Positions 30,706 to 32,731 of a DNA stretch of 32,731 nt are shown piece after piece. Source of the DNA: CAZQKE01 sp964593865 (lineage in GTDB: Bacteria > Chloroflexota > Anaerolineae > JAAYZQ01); assembly GCA_964593865.1 (NCBI GenBank), contig CAZQKE010000095.1:1-32731 (forward strand), given 5' to 3'. The translations under genes were made by a program, and so were the position numbers. The notes beneath the pieces were generated by a model. It did not search any database. It had not been told where the DNA came from and saw nothing but the letters and a program-made list of their open reading frames with translations. The stretch's first letter is position 1, and each line of letters begins with the position of its first letter.

Positions 30706-31395
30706 TTACGATTGTTGCTTGAGCGTGCGTCGCGCACCGGCCAGCAGCAGCACCAGAAGGCCCAGAAGCGCGCCCCCGGCCAGCCACCAGCCGGCATAGC
30801 CGGTCTGCGGCATTTCGGGTTCGGGGGTAGGTGTTGTTTGCCCACCGGGAACGGCCGTCGCGGCAGGGACCGAGGTAGCCCCCTCTGCGGCCAGGCCCAG
30901 GTCAAGCACGACATAGTTTTTCCCATCCAGGTCAACGGTTGCGTTCAAGGTCATTTGCCCATCGGGCAAGGTGGCCTGCAGTGTAACGGTTCCGGCACAC
31001 AGGCCGGCAAAGCCGTACAAGCCCTCATCGTTGGTCATCATGGCCTTTGTCCAGTCCTCGCCCTGGATGGAGACGGTCGCCCCGGCAACGCCTTTCCCTT
31101 GCCGGTCCCGCACATAGCCGCTAACGGCGGATTGACAGTCCGGGTTAGGCGCAGCCGTCCTCTGCGGAGGAGCCAAAGTCCGCGTCGGCTCTGCGGTGGC
31201 GGGTGGCGGCGTCTCGGTCGGCGTGTCGGTCGGCGGCGGGACGCCGGTATCGGTCGGCGTAGGAGCCGGAGATTTGGTCGGCGGCGGAGGTGGCGCCTGG
31301 GCAGCAACCCACCCCCAGACAGGAAGGCCGCCCACCATCACGCTCAGGGTCGCGCCCAACAAGAGAATCGTTCCGATGATTCGAATTTGTTTCAT
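30706..31395 (-). CDS. Exported Pro/Thr-rich protein with carboxypeptidase-regulatory-like domain and MPQTG tail
   Basis: A 229-residue protein with a signal peptide (about 1-34, cleavage after AQA), a Pro/Thr-rich stretch (35-85), a small beta-sandwich like carboxypeptidase regulatory domains (VSGYVRDRQGKGVAGATVSIQG ... GLYGFAGLCAGTVTLQATL), a second Pro/Thr linker and a tail of MPQTG (195-199), hydrophobic helix and Arg/Lys end. That tail is the architecture of a sortase substrate, though with M in place of L. It could be wall-anchored or simply membrane-anchored. It is the first gene of the Tad unit, 24 bases before cpaB, so a role in pilus attachment is inferred. ATG 31395 follows GGAGG. 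Confidence 0.78.
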   Translation of the reverse strand: MKQIRIIGTILLLGATLSVMVGGLPVWGWVAAQAPPPPPTKSPAPTPTDTGVPPPTDTPTETPPPATAEPTRTLAPPQRTAAPNPDCQSAVSGYVRDRQGKGVAGATVSIQGEDWTKAMMTNDEGLYGFAGLCAGTVTLQATLPDGQMTLNATVDLDGKNYVVLDLGLAAEGATSVPAATAVPGGQTTPTPEPEMPQTGYAGWWLAGGALLGLLVLLLAGARRTLKQQS

Positions 31396-31452
31396 GGCTA
31401 CTGCCTCCACTCGCCGCCCCGATCACCCGCACCCAACCGGAAGGACATCTTC

Positions 31453-31481
31453 ATTGTACCAGAAAACGGCCAGAAGTGCAA
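31453..31481 (-). promoter_or_regulatory. Promoter of the Tad operon
   Basis: On the minus strand: TTGCAC (31481-31476), a 17-base spacer and TACAAT (31458-31453), 58 bases before ATG 31395. It resembles the other promoters of the window. Confidence 0.55.
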
Positions 31482-31744
31482 TTCGCCCCCATCCGTTCAG
31501 CAGGGCACATGCATTTACGTTCCCATCGCCGTTTTCACCGCAGAGACGCCGAGGACGCGGGGAGAAACCGTGTACAATCAACCGTTCCCCGATGAGATCC
31601 TCCTTTGCGGTGCGGATCTCGGTAAACGCCCTCGCCCCGATCCGTTCGGCAGGGCAAGTACCTTTCTCGTTCCTCCCGCCGCTTTCAGGTTGCCGGGAAG
31701 GCGCGGGGCTTGGACCGGTCGCCCCCGGTGCACATGCTCCGGTC
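31482..31744. other. Intergenic region with a degenerate duplication
   Basis: Together with the promoter this forms the 349-base gap between the Tad operon and the surface-protein gene. ATCCGTTCAGCAGGGCA at 31491 and ATCCGTTCGGCAGGGCA at 31640 begin two degenerate copies of about 50 bases. Between them lies the CACCGCAGAGAC repeat at 31536. No gene is convincing in it. Confidence 0.4.
31536..31568 (+). repeat. Dispersed CACCGCAGAGAC repeat, copy 3
   Basis: Shares CACCGCAGAGACGCCGAG with 3897-3914 and a similar G-rich tail; the core also occurs at 11156. The other copies are more than 20 kb away. Confidence 0.55.
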
Positions 31745-32731
31745 CTAGTAATTTCTGGAAATTACGGGCAGGTACAGGCTAAAGGGACCGACCGAGATGC
31801 ATTGGATGTTGTTCATTTCGTCTTCCTCGGCAAATCCACCCCAATCGGGATGGCCGCAGTACCCTGCGAAGCAAGGGTCTACTTGCACGCACAACAGGTG
31901 ACGACGACCGGAAGTCAGCGTTAGCCCCTTGAATGTGAAGGGGAACTGGTCACCGGCGGCCAGATCGGATTGATATTCTACGTAGTTGTTCCGCAGCACG
32001 GCGCAGCCGGTGTCTTCACAATACCCCAGGAAGTGGTCAGAAGGACCGGAGGGCGGTGTCGCAGGTTCAGGCCGGAGATATGCTTCGACGTAAAAGATGC
32101 CGTCGGCATCAACCCGCCCCTGGTTCTTGACGAGGATGGGTACGTCAAACGGCATACCGGCCCGGATTTCGTTGGGGGCAATGCTGGTGCTTATGTCCAG
32201 GATGACAAAGTCGGGTGCGGGGCCGATGTCGGTGGTGTGGACCGTGGCGTTGCTGCTCGAAACGGCCAACCCTTCGGCCCGGCCCTGGGCACGGTTGGTG
32301 ATGGGCATTCCCCCGCCCACCGGATCGTCAACGGTCACGGTAAAACCTACGTTGCCGTTTCCCCCCGCCGGCACCGTCCCAATCGCCCAGCGGAGGACAT
32401 CGGGGTTGCCGTCGTCCGCCCCGGCTCCCCAAATGGAGCCGGGTACATACTGGACGATGGAAGGCAATGTGTCGCTCAGTACCGCGTTATTGAGGGCGAA
32501 GGAAGCCGGGTTGCGGTAGGCGATGGTGTAAGCGATTTGCGCCCCTGGCCCGACCGGCTGCCCGTCGGCGGGGGTCGCGTTTTTGGTCAGAATCAGGTGT
32601 AGTTCGTGGATGGTGTGGGTGATGGGGTTGGAGGAGAATGGACCGCTGGAAGGGCTGTCGCCCTGGCCCGTGTTCTCGACGACGGTGCCGCTGACCACGT
32701 CGCCCACGGTGACGACAAAGCCGACCATTCC
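31745..32731 (-). CDS. Surface protein with DUF11- and CARDB-like domains, C-terminal part (partial)
   Basis: The gene runs off the window; 328 residues are visible, with stop TAG at 31745. The visible part begins in a DUF11-like repeat (LILTKNATPADGQPVGPGAQIAYTIAYRNPA ... GNVGFTVTVDDPV), followed by a CARDB-like beta-sandwich (PDFVILDISTSIAPNEIRAGMPFDVPILVKNQGRVDADG) with several Cys, and ends in LYLPVISRNY. Both domain types occur as repeats in large adhesive surface proteins. The terminal YLPxxxRN-like tail recurs in exported Chloroflexota proteins as far as I recall and may be a sorting signal. It is co-directional with the Tad operon but separated from it by a gap and a promoter. Confidence 0.8.
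   Translation of the reverse strand, partial: GMVGFVVTVGDVVSGTVVENTGQGDSPSSGPFSSNPITHTIHELHLILTKNATPADGQPVGPGAQIAYTIAYRNPASFALNNAVLSDTLPSIVQYVPGSIWGAGADDGNPDVLRWAIGTVPAGGNGNVGFTVTVDDPVGGGMPITNRAQGRAEGLAVSSSNATVHTTDIGPAPDFVILDISTSIAPNEIRAGMPFDVPILVKNQGRVDADGIFYVEAYLRPEPATPPSGPSDHFLGYCEDTGCAVLRNNYVEYQSDLAAGDQFPFTFKGLTLTSGRRHLLCVQVDPCFAGYCGHPDWGGFAEEDEMNNIQCISVGPFSLYLPVISRNY

Noticed and set aside
31573..31578. Plus-strand TACAAT as a promoter -10 box
   Set aside because: No plausible -35 box lies 16-18 bases upstream, and no plus-strand gene follows.
29959..31782. 607-codon plus-strand frame across cpaB and its upstream gene
   Set aside because: It crosses two real genes and the Tad promoter region in the opposite direction and has no recognisable domain.

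Overview
The window looks like a chromosomal segment of a high-GC, monoderm-type bacterium, most likely Chloroflexota (Anaerolineae/Caldilineae-like). The pointers are a Tad pilus operon with no secretin gene, a Pro/Thr-rich surface protein with an MPQTG-type tail, a DUF11-like surface protein ending in LYLPVISRNY, a CDP-alcohol phosphotransferase plus acyltransferase pair resembling phosphatidylinositol-lipid genes, and Yip1 and PA14 membrane proteins. This assignment is inference from gene content; no rRNA or other taxonomic marker is present. No tRNA, rRNA or CRISPR array was found.

Layout. 1-3875 (+): the last codons of ftsZ, a strongly foldable non-coding stretch (172-324), a YfcE-like phosphoesterase, an unknown protein and a PcrA/UvrD helicase with its own promoter. 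3951-6703 (-): a tight lipid/ion operon of acyltransferase, CDP-alcohol phosphatidyltransferase and Ca2+/H+ antiporter. 6958-11123 (+): a two-gene flavin/iron-sulfur dehydrogenase, split by a REP-associated tyrosine transposase and a 48-bp-unit REP array. 11278-13709 (+): a promoter, a small antitoxin-like protein and a retropepsin-like protease, then tsaE-tsaB-rimI. 13665-14009 is a repeat-rich gap. 14010-14987 (+): a D-cysteine desulfhydrase/ACC deaminase-like PLP enzyme.

15020-19684 (-): an overlapping operon of a 54-residue Arg-rich protein, an RsmI-like protein that has lost the family's catalytic motifs, a YtcJ-like amidohydrolase and a secreted TIM-barrel protein. 19767-21449 (-): a membrane-anchored double-PA14 protein. 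21588-23330 (+): a promoter, a long structured leader, two Yip1-like membrane proteins in tandem and a strong bidirectional terminator.

23330-31395 (-): about 8 kb in one direction with very short gaps: MPQTG-tailed protein, cpaB, cpaE/tadZ, cpaF/tadA, tadB, tadC, comF, hpf and a low-molecular-weight tyrosine phosphatase. A promoter lies upstream and the terminator closes it. It would build the cytoplasmic and membrane motor of a Tad pilus and place ribosome hibernation and phosphatase genes in the same transcript. 31745-32731 (-): the C-terminal part of a large surface protein. The most promising unexplained items are the RsmI-like pseudoenzyme with its Arg-rich partner, the REP/transposase unit inside the dehydrogenase locus, the protease/antitoxin-like pair, the structured RNA after ftsZ, and the repeat region at 13737-13903.
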